This document shows positions 50,747 through 61,114 of a stretch of 64,000 nucleotides of DNA, one piece after another. The stretch is from Rodentibacter ratti (lineage in GTDB: Bacteria > Pseudomonadota > Gammaproteobacteria > Enterobacterales > Pasteurellaceae): assembly GCF_002000485.1 (NCBI RefSeq), contig NZ_MLAJ01000001.1:62001-126000 (forward strand). Reading direction: 5' to 3'. The notes under the pieces were generated by a model. It made no database searches. It was not told where the DNA came from and saw only the letters and a program-made list of their open reading frames with translations. Each line of letters opens with the position of its first letter. Positions within the stretch are counted from its first letter, which is position 1. Made by a program: the position numbers and the translations under genes.

Positions 50747-52927
50747 CTAACGCACTTTCTCCAATTTTGCCAAATGGGCAATGAGCCACTTGATGCCCTG
50801 CGCTTGAAAAGCAATTTGTAATCTTGTGTTATTATCACTTCCTTCAACATTGATCACTGTCCCCAAACCAAACTTTTCATGTTTGACTTTCTGCCCCATT
50901 TTCCACTCATTTTCACTTTCTATGGACTGTGCCAGCGATCCGACTTTGGCTAAATTCATTGCACGTGTCACTGTTCCCCGTAAACGAATTTCTTGGATAC
51001 AATCTTGTGGTAACTCTGCGATAAAACGGGAAGGTAAATGCCGTTCTTCTTTTGCGTATAAGCGGCGGCTTTCCGCATAAGAAATCGTGAGTTTTTGCTT
51101 CGCTCTGGTAATCCCCACATAAGCTAGGCGACGCTCTTCTTCCACCCGTCCCGGTTCTTCAAAAGAACGGAAGCTTGGAAATAACCCTTCTTCTACTCCC
51201 ACCATAAATACCCGTGGAAACTCTAATCCTTTGGCAGAATGGAGTGTCATCATTTCCACACAAGATTGGTGTGGTGATGCCTGCTCTTCGCCAGCCTCAA
51301 GGGAGGCATGGGTTAAAAAGGCTGTCAGTTCCGTCATCTCATCGGCATCATCCGGTTTCACAAATTCACGAGTTGCGGTAACCAACTCTTCCAAGTTTTC
51401 TATTCGAACTTCACCTTTTTCACCCTTTTCTTGTTTATACATTTCATATAAACCGGAGTGTTTAATCACAAAGTCCGTTTGGGCAAAAAGCGGCATCTCT
51501 GCCGTATCCAATGACAAGGAATTAATCAACTCTTGGAAACGTAACAAAGCAGTACTGGCACGGCCTGTGAGCATATTTTCTTGGATAGCGACCTGTATCG
51601 CTTGCCATAAGGTAATTTGTCTCTCACGGGTGAGATTTCTCAAAATATCTAAGGTACGATCGCCAATACCACGTGTCGGTGTATTGATAACACGTTCAAA
51701 AGCCGCATCATCTTGGCGGTTATTGATCAAGCGTAAATAAGCCAACGCATCTTTAATTTCTTGTCGTTCAAAGAATCGCATGCCACCATAAATACGGTAA
51801 GGAATTTGGCAACGGATTAAAGCTTCTTCAATCACACGGGATTGGCTGTTACTCCGATAAAGCACCGCACAATCATCTAATTGTCCCCCTTTCTCAACCC
51901 AATCTTGAATTTGAGATGCCACAAATTTTGCCTCATCAAGTTCATTAAAAGCCGCGTAAATACCAACCGGTTCGCCCTTTTCCCCCTCGGTCCATAAATT
52001 TTTACCGAGACGATCCGTATTATTGGAGATCAATTCATTCGCACTATTTAGAATATTGGCGGTAGAGCGATAATTTTGCTCAAGACGTATGGTTTCCCCG
52101 TTGAAATCCTTGAGGAATTTTTGGATATTTTCAACTTGAGCTCCACGCCAACCATAGATAGACTGATCGTCATCCCCCACGATCATGATTTTGCCCGTTT
52201 GTCCTGCAAAAATTTTAAGCCATTGATATTGAATTTTATTGGTATCTTGAAATTCATCCACCAAAATATGTTGGAAACGTTGTTGATAACGCTGCAAAAT
52301 CAAAGGTTTTTTAGCAAATAATTCATAAGCACGAATTAACAACTCTGCAAAATCGACCAATCCAGCACGATCACAAGTATCTTGGTAAATTTGATAAATT
52401 TTAATCCACTCACGCTCTTGACGATCATTAAAATCCTCAATTTCTTGTGGTCGTAAGCCTTCATCTTTTTTGTTATTGATGTACCAACAAGCCTGTTTTG
52501 GCGGAAAGGCTTTTTCATCAAAATTATGTAATTTCAACAAACGTTTCACTAAACGAAGTTGATCTTCTGAATCTAAAATTTGAAAATCTTGCGGTAACCC
52601 GACATCTAAATGGTGGGCGCGCAATAAACGGTGAGCAATACTATGGAAAGTACCAATCCACATACCAAATAAATTAGAGCTGGAATATTGGCTCAGTGTA
52701 GTTTGAATACGGTGGCGCATTTCTGCCGCGGCTTTATTGGTAAAAGTCACTGCCATAATGCTACCTTCGGAAATATTTTCCACCGCCACCAACCAGGCAA
52801 TACGATGGCTTAATACACGGGTTTTTCCACTCCCCGCCCCTGCTAACACTAAATGATTGCCAAGTGGAGCAGTCACCGCTTCACGTTGTTTATCATTCAA
52901 ACCATCAAGTAATTCAGAAATATCCAT
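50747..52927 (-). CDS. uvrD: DNA helicase II UvrD
   Basis: Superfamily 1 3'-5' helicase of nucleotide excision and mismatch repair. The 726 residues include the Q-motif LNDKQREAVTAP, motif I LAGAGSGKTRVLSHRI near residue 31, motif II LVDEFQDTNKIQY, motif III VGDDDQSIYGWRGA, motif IV LEQNYRST, motif V TLHSAKGLEFPRVF and motif VI VGITRAKQKLT. The C-terminal tail GQKVKHEKFGLGTVINVEG is the RNA-polymerase binding Tudor-like domain, which fits UvrD rather than Rep. Confidence 0.96.
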   Translation of the reverse strand: MDISELLDGLNDKQREAVTAPLGNHLVLAGAGSGKTRVLSHRIAWLVAVENISEGSIMAVTFTNKAAAEMRHRIQTTLSQYSSSNLFGMWIGTFHSIAHRLLRAHHLDVGLPQDFQILDSEDQLRLVKRLLKLHNFDEKAFPPKQACWYINNKKDEGLRPQEIEDFNDRQEREWIKIYQIYQDTCDRAGLVDFAELLIRAYELFAKKPLILQRYQQRFQHILVDEFQDTNKIQYQWLKIFAGQTGKIMIVGDDDQSIYGWRGAQVENIQKFLKDFNGETIRLEQNYRSTANILNSANELISNNTDRLGKNLWTEGEKGEPVGIYAAFNELDEAKFVASQIQDWVEKGGQLDDCAVLYRSNSQSRVIEEALIRCQIPYRIYGGMRFFERQEIKDALAYLRLINNRQDDAAFERVINTPTRGIGDRTLDILRNLTRERQITLWQAIQVAIQENMLTGRASTALLRFQELINSLSLDTAEMPLFAQTDFVIKHSGLYEMYKQEKGEKGEVRIENLEELVTATREFVKPDDADEMTELTAFLTHASLEAGEEQASPHQSCVEMMTLHSAKGLEFPRVFMVGVEEGLFPSFRSFEEPGRVEEERRLAYVGITRAKQKLTISYAESRRLYAKEERHLPSRFIAELPQDCIQEIRLRGTVTRAMNLAKVGSLAQSIESENEWKMGQKVKHEKFGLGTVINVEGSDNNTRLQIAFQAQGIKWLIAHLAKLEKVR

Positions 52928-53052
52928 AACATCATTTTATCTGTTTAAATTTACAGTTATTATAGACATTATTTTTTAATATCACAACGATAGCAACAAT
53001 AATCAGATCAGACTTTACAAAGATAAAATTACCACTTATAGTCTCGACCTGG

Positions 53053-53124
53053 TTAGTCGGGGTGCGAAAATCGCTGAGAGATACCCGTGAACCTGAAGCA
53101 GTTAGCACTGACGTAGGAAACTAA
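53053..53124 (+). promoter_or_regulatory. TPP (THI-box) riboswitch
   Basis: Conserved TPP-aptamer parts in order: GGGGTGC (53059 on), GCTGAGAGATACCC, GTGAACCTGA, and ACGTAGGAAACTAA. Closing stem TTAGT (53053-53057) with ACTAA (53120-53124). The start codon of the binding protein gene lies 60 nt further on; the expression platform is not clear, perhaps ribosome-site masking. TPP should switch the gene off. Confidence 0.93.
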
Positions 53125-53184
53125 TCTTCTCTTCCTCAAGGGCTGACTTACTTTTTTCTCTGATTCATAAATAAGTAAGGATGC

Positions 53185-54228
53185 ATGATGACCCATTATG
53201 CGCATTTAAAAAACACTTTAAAACTTACCGCACTTTGCGCCCTTTTAGGTTTCAGTTTACCTAATCATGCAGAAGCACAAGGCAAACTCGTTATTTATTG
53301 TAGCGTTCAAAACACGACCTGCGAGAAAGTTTCACAAGCATTTAGCAAAAAATATAATGTTGAAACACAATTTGTGCGCCATAGCACCGGTACCGTGCTA
53401 GGCAAACTCAAGGCTGAAAAAGACAATCCACAAGCAGATGTTTGGTATGGGGGAACCTTTGAGCCTCATCTTCAAGCACGAGATGCAGGGCTGCTTGCCA
53501 CTTATCGTTCGCCTGAACAGAAAAACATCATGCCGCAATTTAAAAAATTAGTCGAAGAGCGTGGCGATACCAGTTCAATTATTTATTTGATGGAGCTTGG
53601 TATCGGTGTTAATGAAAAATTGCTTGCCGAAAAAAATATCAACAAACCACAATGTTATGCGGATTTACTCAAACCCGAGTTTAAAGATTTGGTGCAATAC
53701 CCCGATCCACGTGTATCCGGTACCGGATATAGTATTCTCTCGACCTTAATCGAAATTATGGGAGAAGATAAAGCTTTCGATTACTTGAAAGCCTTAAACA
53801 AGAATATCAACCAATACACCAAAAGCGGATTGGCAACCAGCAATCTTTCAACAGGTGCTACGGCGGCGAATATTAGCTTTATGCACGCCTATGTACGCGA
53901 AAGAGACAAAGACGCGCCGGTTGTTGGTATTCTACCTTGTGAAGGGGTTGGCTATACACTAGGCGCTGCAAGCATCATCAAAAATGGACGAAATTTAGAA
54001 AATGCCAAACGTTTTATCGATTTTGTTCTTTCTGCCGAAGCACAAGAAATTCCATGGCGTGAAGCGGATTCCTATCAGTTACCAACCAATATTCATGCAA
54101 AATCGCACCCAAATCTGCCGAATCCGATGAAATTAAAACTAATTGATATTGATTTCGTGCGCTTTGGTTCGGATCAAGAAGCAAAACGGTTAATTGACCG
54201 TTGGATGAAAGAAGTGAAAGGGGAATAA
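53185..54228 (+). CDS. TPP-riboswitch-controlled AfuA/FbpA-family binding protein, probably for a thiamine compound
   Basis: Stand-alone periplasmic binding protein of 347 residues. Starts at 53185 or 53188 (AAGGATGC in front). Signal peptide to about residue 31 (NHAEA). Body is colinear with AfuA in this window: KLVIYCSVQNTTCEK, FVRHSTGTVLGKLKAEKDN, DVWYGGTFEPH, DPRVSGTGYSIL and ILPCEGVGYTLGAAS. The sugar-phosphate residues of AfuA (His, Asp, Glu) are His234, Ala235 and Thr258 here, and the PSRNAARGE region is changed to TSNLSTGATAAN. Together with the TPP riboswitch this suggests thiamine or a thiamine phosphate as ligand. No permease or ATPase is adjacent. An uptake signal (about 53228) encodes part of the signal peptide. 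Confidence 0.85.
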   Translation: MMTHYAHLKNTLKLTALCALLGFSLPNHAEAQGKLVIYCSVQNTTCEKVSQAFSKKYNVETQFVRHSTGTVLGKLKAEKDNPQADVWYGGTFEPHLQARDAGLLATYRSPEQKNIMPQFKKLVEERGDTSSIIYLMELGIGVNEKLLAEKNINKPQCYADLLKPEFKDLVQYPDPRVSGTGYSILSTLIEIMGEDKAFDYLKALNKNINQYTKSGLATSNLSTGATAANISFMHAYVRERDKDAPVVGILPCEGVGYTLGAASIIKNGRNLENAKRFIDFVLSAEAQEIPWREADSYQLPTNIHAKSHPNLPNPMKLKLIDIDFVRFGSDQEAKRLIDRWMKEVKGE

Positions 54229-54231
54229 ACT

Positions 54232-54267
54232 AAAAGACGAGGCGATTCAATCAGCCTCGTCTTTTTA
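54232..54267. terminator. Bidirectional terminator between the riboswitch gene and fdhD
   Basis: A 12-bp perfect stem (AAAAGACGAGGC at 54232-54243 with 54254-54265), 10-nt loop, with T run behind and A run in front. Sits between convergent genes. Confidence 0.9.
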
Positions 54268-54304
54268 CGAAAGAATTCGTGAAACAATCTATTGATAAAA
54301 ACTC

Positions 54305-55117
54305 CTAAAAAATCAACCGCTCTTTTCCGGTGTAAATATTCCCCTTGCCTTCTCTTACAAACCCGATTAATGTCAAATAGTGCTCTTCCGCCATTTTTAC
54401 CGCCAAATCCGTTGCGGCAGAAATGGCAACAAGAAGTTCTACACCACATGAAATAATCTTTTGTACCATTTCATAACTTGCCCGACTTGAAGTAACGACA
54501 AATCCTTGTGGCTTACCCGCTTTAATATGCCAGCCCAAAAGTTTATCCAATGCCACGTGACGACCAACATCCTCCCGAATAGCGAGCATCTTACCTTGTA
54601 AGTCAAAAAATGCACAAGCGTGAGTTGCCCCCGTCTGTTTGCCCAGTTGTTGATGGGATTGCAATGTGGAAAGACAGTTATCCAATACATTTATATCCAA
54701 CTGAAAAGTACGATCCAATTTAGGCAACTTTTTATAAACTTGATTGAGTTGCTCAGCCCCACAAATGCCGCACCCCGTACGCCCGGTAAGATTACGGCGA
54801 TGGGCTTTCAGTGCCATAAATTGACGACTAGAAAGCTCAATTTGTACTTCGATCCCATTACATGTTTCTATTACGTCAATCCCATAAATATCTGAAGCGC
54901 TATTAATGATCCCTTCAGTTAAGGAAAACCCTAAAGCAAAATCCTCTAAATCCTGTGGGGAACACATCATCACCGCATGGGAAATATCGTTATAAACAAG
55001 CGAAACCGGAATTTCGACAGCAAGAAAATCGTTTTTTGTTTGTAAAAGTGCGGTTGGTTTTTCTAATGTTTTTGTTTTTTTGAAAAAATTAACGGATTGT
55101 TCTATAAATCCATTCAT
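54305..55117 (-). CDS. fdhD: Formate dehydrogenase accessory sulfurtransferase FdhD
   Basis: Cytoplasmic sulfur carrier that passes sulfur from IscS to the molybdenum cofactor of formate dehydrogenases. The 270-residue product has the essential cysteine pair in [41 protein letters not shown] and [13 protein letters not shown]. It is divergent from fdnG with a 269-nt gap, so maturation factor and enzyme lie side by side. A CRP/FNR-like palindrome is in the gap. Confidence 0.95.
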   Translation of the reverse strand: MNGFIEQSVNFFKKTKTLEKPTALLQTKNDFLAVEIPVSLVYNDISHAVMMCSPQDLEDFALGFSLTEGIINSASDIYGIDVIETCNGIEVQIELSSRQFMALKAHRRNLTGRTGCGICGAEQLNQVYKKLPKLDRTFQLDINVLDNCLSTLQSHQQLGKQTGATHACAFFDLQGKMLAIREDVGRHVALDKLLGWHIKAGKPQGFVVTSSRASYEMVQKIISCGVELLVAISAATDLAVKMAEEHYLTLIGFVREGKGNIYTGKERLIF

Positions 55118-55169
55118 TGATAACCTGCCTATAAATTATGTAACAAAAATGTTAATTTTTTGCCAATTT

Positions 55170-55185
55170 CGTGATCTTAGTCACG
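55170..55185. promoter_or_regulatory. CRP-like palindrome between fdhD and fdnG
   Basis: CGTGA-TCTTAG-TCACG matches 8 of 10 bases of the CRP half sites and is itself symmetric. It is 53-68 nt upstream of fdhD and about 200 nt upstream of fdnG. No good FNR or NarP site was found in the rest of the gap. Confidence 0.4.
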
Positions 55186-55386
55186 CATTTTTGTGGATAT
55201 ATTGTATTTTGATTATGGATTTATCGTAAAAAAATAGGTATCCTACGTTAAACTTAAATTGATGTTTTTCTATACACAATTTAGTCTATTGATTGACGTT
55301 ATTCTAACGAAATCAGCCAAATTTTCTAGATGAATTTCTTTACTATCTAATAATATCTCAACAATCTGTTGTTGAAAGGAGTGATT

Positions 55387-58300
55387 ATGCAGGTCTCAAG
55401 AAGAAAGTTCTTTAAGATCTGTGCAGGTGGTATGGCGGGAACTTCAGCTGCTATGTTAGGTTTTGCTCCGGCAAACGCATTAGCGGCACCGCGTGAATAT
55501 AAATTATTGCGCGCTTATGAATCCCGTAACACTTGTACATATTGTGCCGTCAGTTGCGGTATGTTGCTTTATAGTACAGGCAAACCTCATACTGGCTTAA
55601 GCAGCTACACCGGTACAAATACTCGTTCAAAATTATTTCACCTTGAGGGCGATCCTGACCATCCAATTAGCCGTGGCGCACTCTGTCCAAAAGGCGCCGG
55701 CGCACTTGATTATGTAAACAGTGAAAGCCGTTCTTTATATCCTCAATATCGTGCACCGGGTTCCGACAAATGGGAACGTATTTCTTGGCAGGATGCAATC
55801 AAACGTATTGCCCGCTTAATGAAAGATGATCGCGATGCTAACTTTATCGAAACCGATGCAAGCGGAAAAACCGTAAACCGTTGGGCAACCACAGGGATTA
55901 TGACCGCATCCGCCATGAGCAATGAAGCTGCGTTACTGACGCAAAAATGGATTCGAATGCTCGGGATGGTACCGGTATGTAACCAAGCGAATACTTGACA
56001 CGGACCAACGGTAGCAAGTCTTGCTCCATCATTTGGTCGCGGTGCCATGACAAATAACTGGGTTGACATCAAAAATGCCAATTTAATTATCGTTCAGGGC
56101 GGTAACCCTGCCGAAGCCCACCCTGTTGGCTTCCGTTGGGCAATTGAAGCGAAGAAAAACGGTGCAAAAATCATCGTTATCGATCCACGCTTTAATCGTA
56201 CAGCCTCTGTCGCTGATCTTCATGCTCCTATTCGTTCAGGTTCTGATATTGCATTCTTAATGGGTGTGATTCGTTACCTATTGGAAAACGATAAGATTCA
56301 GCACGAATATGTTAAACACTACACCAACGCCTCTTTCTTAGTTAATGAAGGCTTTAAATTTGAAGACGGGCTGTTCTCAGGCTACGATGCAGAAAAACGT
56401 AGCTATGATAAATCAACATGGAATTATCAGTTTGATGAGAATGGTCAGGCTAAACGTGATATGACCTTACAAAATCCACGTTGTGTGATTAATGTATTGA
56501 AAGATCATGTTTCTCGTTACACACCTGAAATGGTCGAGCGTGTAACCGGTGTAAAACAAAAACTGTTTTTACAAATCTGTGAAGAAATCGGTAAAACCTC
56601 CGCACCAAACAAAACCATGACGCATTTATATGCATTAGGTTTTACAGAACATACTATCGGTACACAAAATATTCGCTCAATGGCAATGATTCAGTTGCTA
56701 TTAGGTAATATGGGAATGCCGGGTGGTGGTATTAACGCATTACGTGGGCACTCAAACGTACAGGGTACGACAGATATGGGATTGTTACCGACTTCCCTAC
56801 CTGGCTATATGCGTTTACCAAACGATAAAGACTCATCTTATGAGCAGTATATCAATGCGATTACGCCAAAAGACATCGTTCCGGGTCAAGTCAACTATTA
56901 CCGTAATACCTCAAAATTCTTTGTGAGTATGATGAAAACCTTCTATGGTGATAATGCGACCAAAGAAAACGGTTGGGGCTTTGATTTCTTACCGAAAACC
57001 GATCGTTTTTACGATCCGATCACACACGTGAAATTAATGAATGACGGTCAGTTACACGGTTGGATTTTACAAGGCTTTAACGTATTGAATTCATTACCGA
57101 ATAAGAATAAAACCCTTGCCGGTATGAGCAAGTTGAAATTCTTAATCGTGCTTGATCCACTTCAAACGGAAAGTTCCGAATTCTGGAAAAACTTTGGCGA
57201 GTCAAACAATGTTAATCCTGCGGACATTCAAACTGAGGTATTCCGTTTACCAACCACTTGTTTCGCGGAAGAAGACGGTTCAATTTCCAACTCCGGCCGT
57301 TGGGCACAATGGCACTGGAAAGGCTGTGATCAACCGGGTGAAGCCTTACCGGATGTGGATATTCTTTCCATGATTCGTGAAGAAATGCACGAACTCTATA
57401 AAAAAGAAGGTGGCCGTGGTATCGAATCTTTTGAAGCGATGACGTGGAATTACGCACAATCACACTCACCAACTGCGGAAGAATTAGCGAAAGAGTTAAA
57501 TGGTTATGCCCTTGAAGATCTCTATGATCCAAACGGTAATCTGATGTATAAAAAAGGTCAATTACTCAGTGGATTCGCTCACTTGCGTGATGACGGCACC
57601 ACTACATCGGGTAACTGGCTATATGTAGGTCAATGGACGGAAAAAGGTAACCAAACCGCTAATCGGGATAATTCAGATCCATCTGGCTTAGGTTGTACCG
57701 TCGGTTGGGGATTTGCATGGCCGGCAAACCGCCGTGTGCTTTATAGCCGTGCCTCCTTGGATATTAACGGTAATCCATGGGATAAACACCGCCAGTTAAT
57801 CAAATGGAATGGTAAAAACTGGAACTGGTTTGATATTGCCGACTATGGTACTCAACCGCCGGGTTCCGATACAGGTCCATTTATTATGTCTGCCGAAGGG
57901 GTAGGTCGTTTATTTGCTGTGGATAAAATCAACAATGGTCCAATGCCTGAGCATTATGAGCCGGTTGAAAGCCCGATTGATACTAACCCATTCCATCCAA
58001 ATGTGGTAGTGGATCCGACCGTGCGCATTTACCAAGAAGACCGTGAATTTATCGGTTCAAATAAAGAGTTCCCATTTGTGGCAACGACTTATCGTTTAAC
58101 CGAGCATTTCCACAGCTGGACTGCACAATCTGCACTTAATATCATTGCCCAACCACAACAATTTGTGGAAATCGGCGAAAAATTAGCAGCAGAAAAAGGT
58201 ATTCAAAAAGGTGATATGGTGAAAATTACCTCAAAACGTGGTTATATCAAGGCGGTTGCCGTAGTCACCAAACGCTTAAAAGAATTGGAAATTGACGGTA

Positions 58301-58470
58301 AAACCGTTCACCATGTGGGCATTCCTATTCACTGGAATATGAAAGCCTTGAACGGTAAAGGAAATCGTGGGTTCTCCACCAACGTTCTCACGCCGTCTTG
58401 GGGTGAAGCCAATACACAAACACCGGAATACAAAACATTCTTGGTAAACATTGAGAAAGCGGAGGCATAA
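55387..58470 (+). CDS. fdnG: Formate dehydrogenase-N alpha subunit, selenocysteine-containing
   Basis: Catalytic, molybdenum bis-MGD subunit of the periplasmic, membrane-bound formate dehydrogenase (called fdxG in H. influenzae), which passes formate electrons to quinone. The ATG at 55387 follows AAGGAG. An in-frame TGA at 55996-55998 (codon 204, context NQANT-U-HGPT) is read as selenocysteine, so the frames before and after are one gene of 1027 residues. Tat signal SRRKFF at residues 4-9; 4Fe-4S cysteines in CTYCAVSCGM and LCPKGAGAL. A SECIS hairpin starts 11 nt after the TGA. fdxH follows after 3 nt. Confidence 0.97.
56010..56027 (+). promoter_or_regulatory. SECIS element for selenocysteine insertion in fdnG
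   Basis: Hairpin GGTAGCA-AGTCT-TGCTCC, 11 nt past the TGA: stem GG/CC and AGCA/TGCT with one bulged T in the left arm and an apical AGTCT. Spacing, bulge and apical GU match the E. coli fdhF element bound by SelB. Requires selA, selB, selC and selD elsewhere. Confidence 0.85.
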
Positions 58471-58473
58471 ACG

Positions 58474-59397
58474 ATGAGTGTACAATCTCAAGATATTATT
58501 AAGATCTCCGCCACCTCAGGGCTCACTCCTGCACCACAGGCACGAGATCATAAAGTTGAAGTAGCAAAACTGATTGATGTTTCCACCTGTATCGGCTGTA
58601 AAGCCTGTCAGGTGGGCTGTTCGGAGTGGAATGACATCCGCTCCGATGTCAATGCAAAATGCGTAGGCGTTTATGACAACCCCGTTGATCTTAATGCCAA
58701 AGCCTGGACAGTCATGCGCTTTAATGAAGTGGAAGAAAACGATCGTTTAGAATGGTTAATTCGTAAAGACGGTTGTATGCACTGTTCAGAACCGGGTTGT
58801 TTAAAAGCCTGTCCTGCACCGGGTGCAATCATCCAATACAAAAACGGTATTGTGGATTTCCAATCCGATAAATGTATCGGCTGTGGTTATTGTATTGCAG
58901 GTTGTCCGTTTAACATTCCTCGAATGAATCCGGATGACAATCGTGTATATAAATGCACCCTTTGTGTTGATCGTGTGTCTGTCGGTCAAGAGCCAGCCTG
59001 TGTCAAAACCTGTCCTACAGGTGCAATTCGTTTCGGTTCAAAAGAAGAAATGAAAATCTATGCAGAACAACGTGTTGCCGATCTGAAATCCCGTGGCTAT
59101 GAAAATGCCGGGCTTTATGATCCACCGGGTGTGGGTGGCACACATGTGATGTATGTACTACACCATGCAGACAAGCCTGAACTTTATAATGATCTCCCGA
59201 AAGATCCACAAATCGATCTCAGTGTCACCTTGTGGAAAGACGTACTAAAACCGGTTGCGGCTGTCGCAATGGGTGGTCTAGCCTTAGCTGAGCTTGGTCA
59301 TTACTTAACTGTCGGTCCAAATGTTGAAACTGATGTCGAAGATCACCATGAAAAATTTGAGAACGAAGATAAACACGGAGGAAAAAAAGATGAGTAA
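58474..59397 (+). CDS. fdxH: Formate dehydrogenase-N beta subunit (iron-sulfur)
   Basis: Electron-transfer subunit with four 4Fe-4S clusters. The 307-residue product has [46 protein letters not shown] and [20 protein letters not shown], plus a C-terminal membrane helix ([18 protein letters not shown], about residues 263-280) that anchors it. Its stop overlaps the fdnI start by 8 nt. Confidence 0.96.
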   Translation: MSVQSQDIIKISATSGLTPAPQARDHKVEVAKLIDVSTCIGCKACQVGCSEWNDIRSDVNAKCVGVYDNPVDLNAKAWTVMRFNEVEENDRLEWLIRKDGCMHCSEPGCLKACPAPGAIIQYKNGIVDFQSDKCIGCGYCIAGCPFNIPRMNPDDNRVYKCTLCVDRVSVGQEPACVKTCPTGAIRFGSKEEMKIYAEQRVADLKSRGYENAGLYDPPGVGGTHVMYVLHHADKPELYNDLPKDPQIDLSVTLWKDVLKPVAAVAMGGLALAELGHYLTVGPNVETDVEDHHEKFENEDKHGGKKDE

Positions 59398-60100
59398 ATT
59401 TGAAATTACTAACGATACTCGTATCGTTCGTCATCGAACTCCCGCTCGTTTAAGTCATTGGTTTTTGGTCATTTCATTCTTTCTGACCATGTTTACCGGT
59501 GTAGCGTTCTTTTTCCCTGATTTTGCTTGGTTAACAGAAATTTTGGGTACTCCGCAACTTGCTCGCGCAATTCATCCTTTCACCGGAATATTAATGTTTA
59601 TTGCCTTTATTTTTTTATGTTCATTATATTGGCATCACAATATTCCGGAGAAAAATGATATTCGCTGGTTAAAAGGGATTACAGAAGTATTAAAAGGTAA
59701 TGAGCACGCCGTATCAGATAACGGAAAATATAATCTTGGTCAAAAAATGTTGTTCTGGACACTGATCTTGGCAATGTTTACCTTGTTAGCTTCCGGCATC
59801 ATTATGTGGCGTCAATATTTCTCACACTACTTCTCAATTCCGGTACTAAGAATTGCAATCCTTCTCCATTCTGCTAGTGCCTTTATGCTATTTACCGGCA
59901 TTATGGTACACATGTATATGGCGTTTTGGGTAAAAGGATCAATTCGCGGTATTGTGGAAGGCTGGGTAACCGTTCGTTGGGCAAAAAAACACCACCCACG
60001 TTGGTATCGTGAAGAAGTGTTACCAGAGTTGGAAAAAGACGGAGAACGTGAAACAAAAGGTGAAAAACCTAAGGCCCTATTCAAAGGTATTGCGGGCTAA
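59390..60100 (+). CDS. fdnI: Formate dehydrogenase-N gamma subunit (cytochrome b556)
   Basis: Di-haem membrane subunit that passes electrons to menaquinone. The ATG at 59390 ([15 protein letters not shown]), with GGAGG in front, gives 236 residues; longer forms overlap fdxH too far. Four membrane helices; candidate haem histidines in [23 protein letters not shown] and [10 protein letters not shown]. Its start overlaps fdxH by 8 nt. A paired uptake-signal hairpin separates it from fdhE. Confidence 0.95.
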   Translation: MSKFEITNDTRIVRHRTPARLSHWFLVISFFLTMFTGVAFFFPDFAWLTEILGTPQLARAIHPFTGILMFIAFIFLCSLYWHHNIPEKNDIRWLKGITEVLKGNEHAVSDNGKYNLGQKMLFWTLILAMFTLLASGIIMWRQYFSHYFSIPVLRIAILLHSASAFMLFTGIMVHMYMAFWVKGSIRGIVEGWVTVRWAKKHHPRWYREEVLPELEKDGERETKGEKPKALFKGIAG

Positions 60101-60116
60101 GTCAAAAACGAACTCC

Positions 60117-60146
60117 AAAAGTGCGGTTAAAAATGACCGCACTTTT
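60117..60146 (+). terminator. Paired uptake signals between fdnI and fdhE
   Basis: An 11-bp stem (AAAAGTGCGGT, 60117-60127, with 60136-60146), followed by TATTATTT. It lies 17 nt past fdnI and 19 nt before the fdhE start, so it may lower fdhE expression relative to the structural genes. Confidence 0.65.
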
Positions 60147-60164
60147 TATTATTTAAGAGGCATT

Positions 60165-61076
60165 ATGAGTATAAAAATCCTATCAGAATCCGAAATTAAG
60201 CAACAAAAAACAAACTCTTACGAAACACCTGCTATCCTATTTGCTAATCCTAAAAATCTTTATCAACGCCGTGCAAAACGTTTAAGAGAATTAGCAAAAG
60301 AACATCCACTTGCTGATTATTTTCTTTTTGCTGCAGATGTAGTGGAAAGTCAGTTAAATACATTAGAAAAAAATCCGCTCGAAAAACAAAACTTAGAGCA
60401 GCTCACCGGGGTTGCACCACTAAATGCAAAAACTTTCAAACGTAATAGCATCTGGCGTGAATATCTCAACGAAATCTTGCATGAAACAAAACTCAAAGCA
60501 AATGAACAAGTGCTAGCGACTATTGAATCCCTAGAAAAAGCCGGCACAGCCGAATTAGAACAGATGGCAGATAATCTGTTGGCAGAAGAATTTAATTTAG
60601 TCAGTAGTGATAAAGCAGTATTTATTTGGGCTGCGCTTTCGCTCTATTGGTTACAATTAGCCCAGCAAATTCCTCATGCAAGCCGTATGGAAAATACGGA
60701 AAATATTCATTATTGCCCTGTTTGCGGTTCTGCCCCTGTATCCAGTATGATCCATATAGGCTCATCACAGGGTTTACGTTACTTACACTGTGCCTTATGT
60801 GAAAGCGAATGGAATCTGGTACGCGCTCAATGTACTAACTGCAATGGACACGATAAATTAGAAATGTGGTCATTAAATGAAGAATTAGCTTTGATCCGTG
60901 CAGAAACTTGCGGTAGCTGTGAAAGCTATTTGAAAATGATGTTCCAAGAAAAAGATCCTAACGTGGAAGCGCTTGCCGATGATTTAGCCTCTATTTTCTT
61001 AGACGTAGAAATGGAAGAAAAAGGTTTTTCCCGTAGCGGCCTCAATCCATTCCTTTTCCCGGCGCAAGAAGTCTAG
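60165..61076 (+). CDS. fdhE: Formate dehydrogenase formation protein FdhE
   Basis: Cytoplasmic iron-binding maturation factor for the respiratory formate dehydrogenases; needed for activity, not part of the enzyme. The ATG at 60165 ([14 protein letters not shown]), with AAGAGG in front, gives 303 residues. The four CxxC motifs of the family are all present: [24 protein letters not shown] and CGSCESYL. Follows the fdn genes, last in the formate cluster. Confidence 0.95.
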   Translation: MSIKILSESEIKQQKTNSYETPAILFANPKNLYQRRAKRLRELAKEHPLADYFLFAADVVESQLNTLEKNPLEKQNLEQLTGVAPLNAKTFKRNSIWREYLNEILHETKLKANEQVLATIESLEKAGTAELEQMADNLLAEEFNLVSSDKAVFIWAALSLYWLQLAQQIPHASRMENTENIHYCPVCGSAPVSSMIHIGSSQGLRYLHCALCESEWNLVRAQCTNCNGHDKLEMWSLNEELALIRAETCGSCESYLKMMFQEKDPNVEALADDLASIFLDVEMEEKGFSRSGLNPFLFPAQEV

Positions 61077-61082
61077 TAAAAA

Positions 61083-61109
61083 CGGTCGTTATTTTTCCAA
61101 TAACGACCG
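61083..61109. terminator. Bidirectional terminator between fdhE and rimI
   Basis: An 11-bp perfect stem CGGTCGTTATT (61083-61093) with AATAACGACCG (61099-61109), 5-nt loop, followed by CACTTTT. The right arm merges with an uptake signal. Located between convergent genes. Confidence 0.85.
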
Positions 61110-61114
61110 CACTT

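Noticed and set aside
55200-55386. FNR or NarP sites for fdnG
   Set aside because: TTGATTGACGTTAT and the ATAGGTA/CTACGTT pair are only half matches or in the wrong orientation.
55387-58470. fdnG as a pseudogene split by a nonsense mutation
   Set aside because: The TGA has the conserved selenocysteine context and a SECIS hairpin directly behind it, and both parts share one frame.
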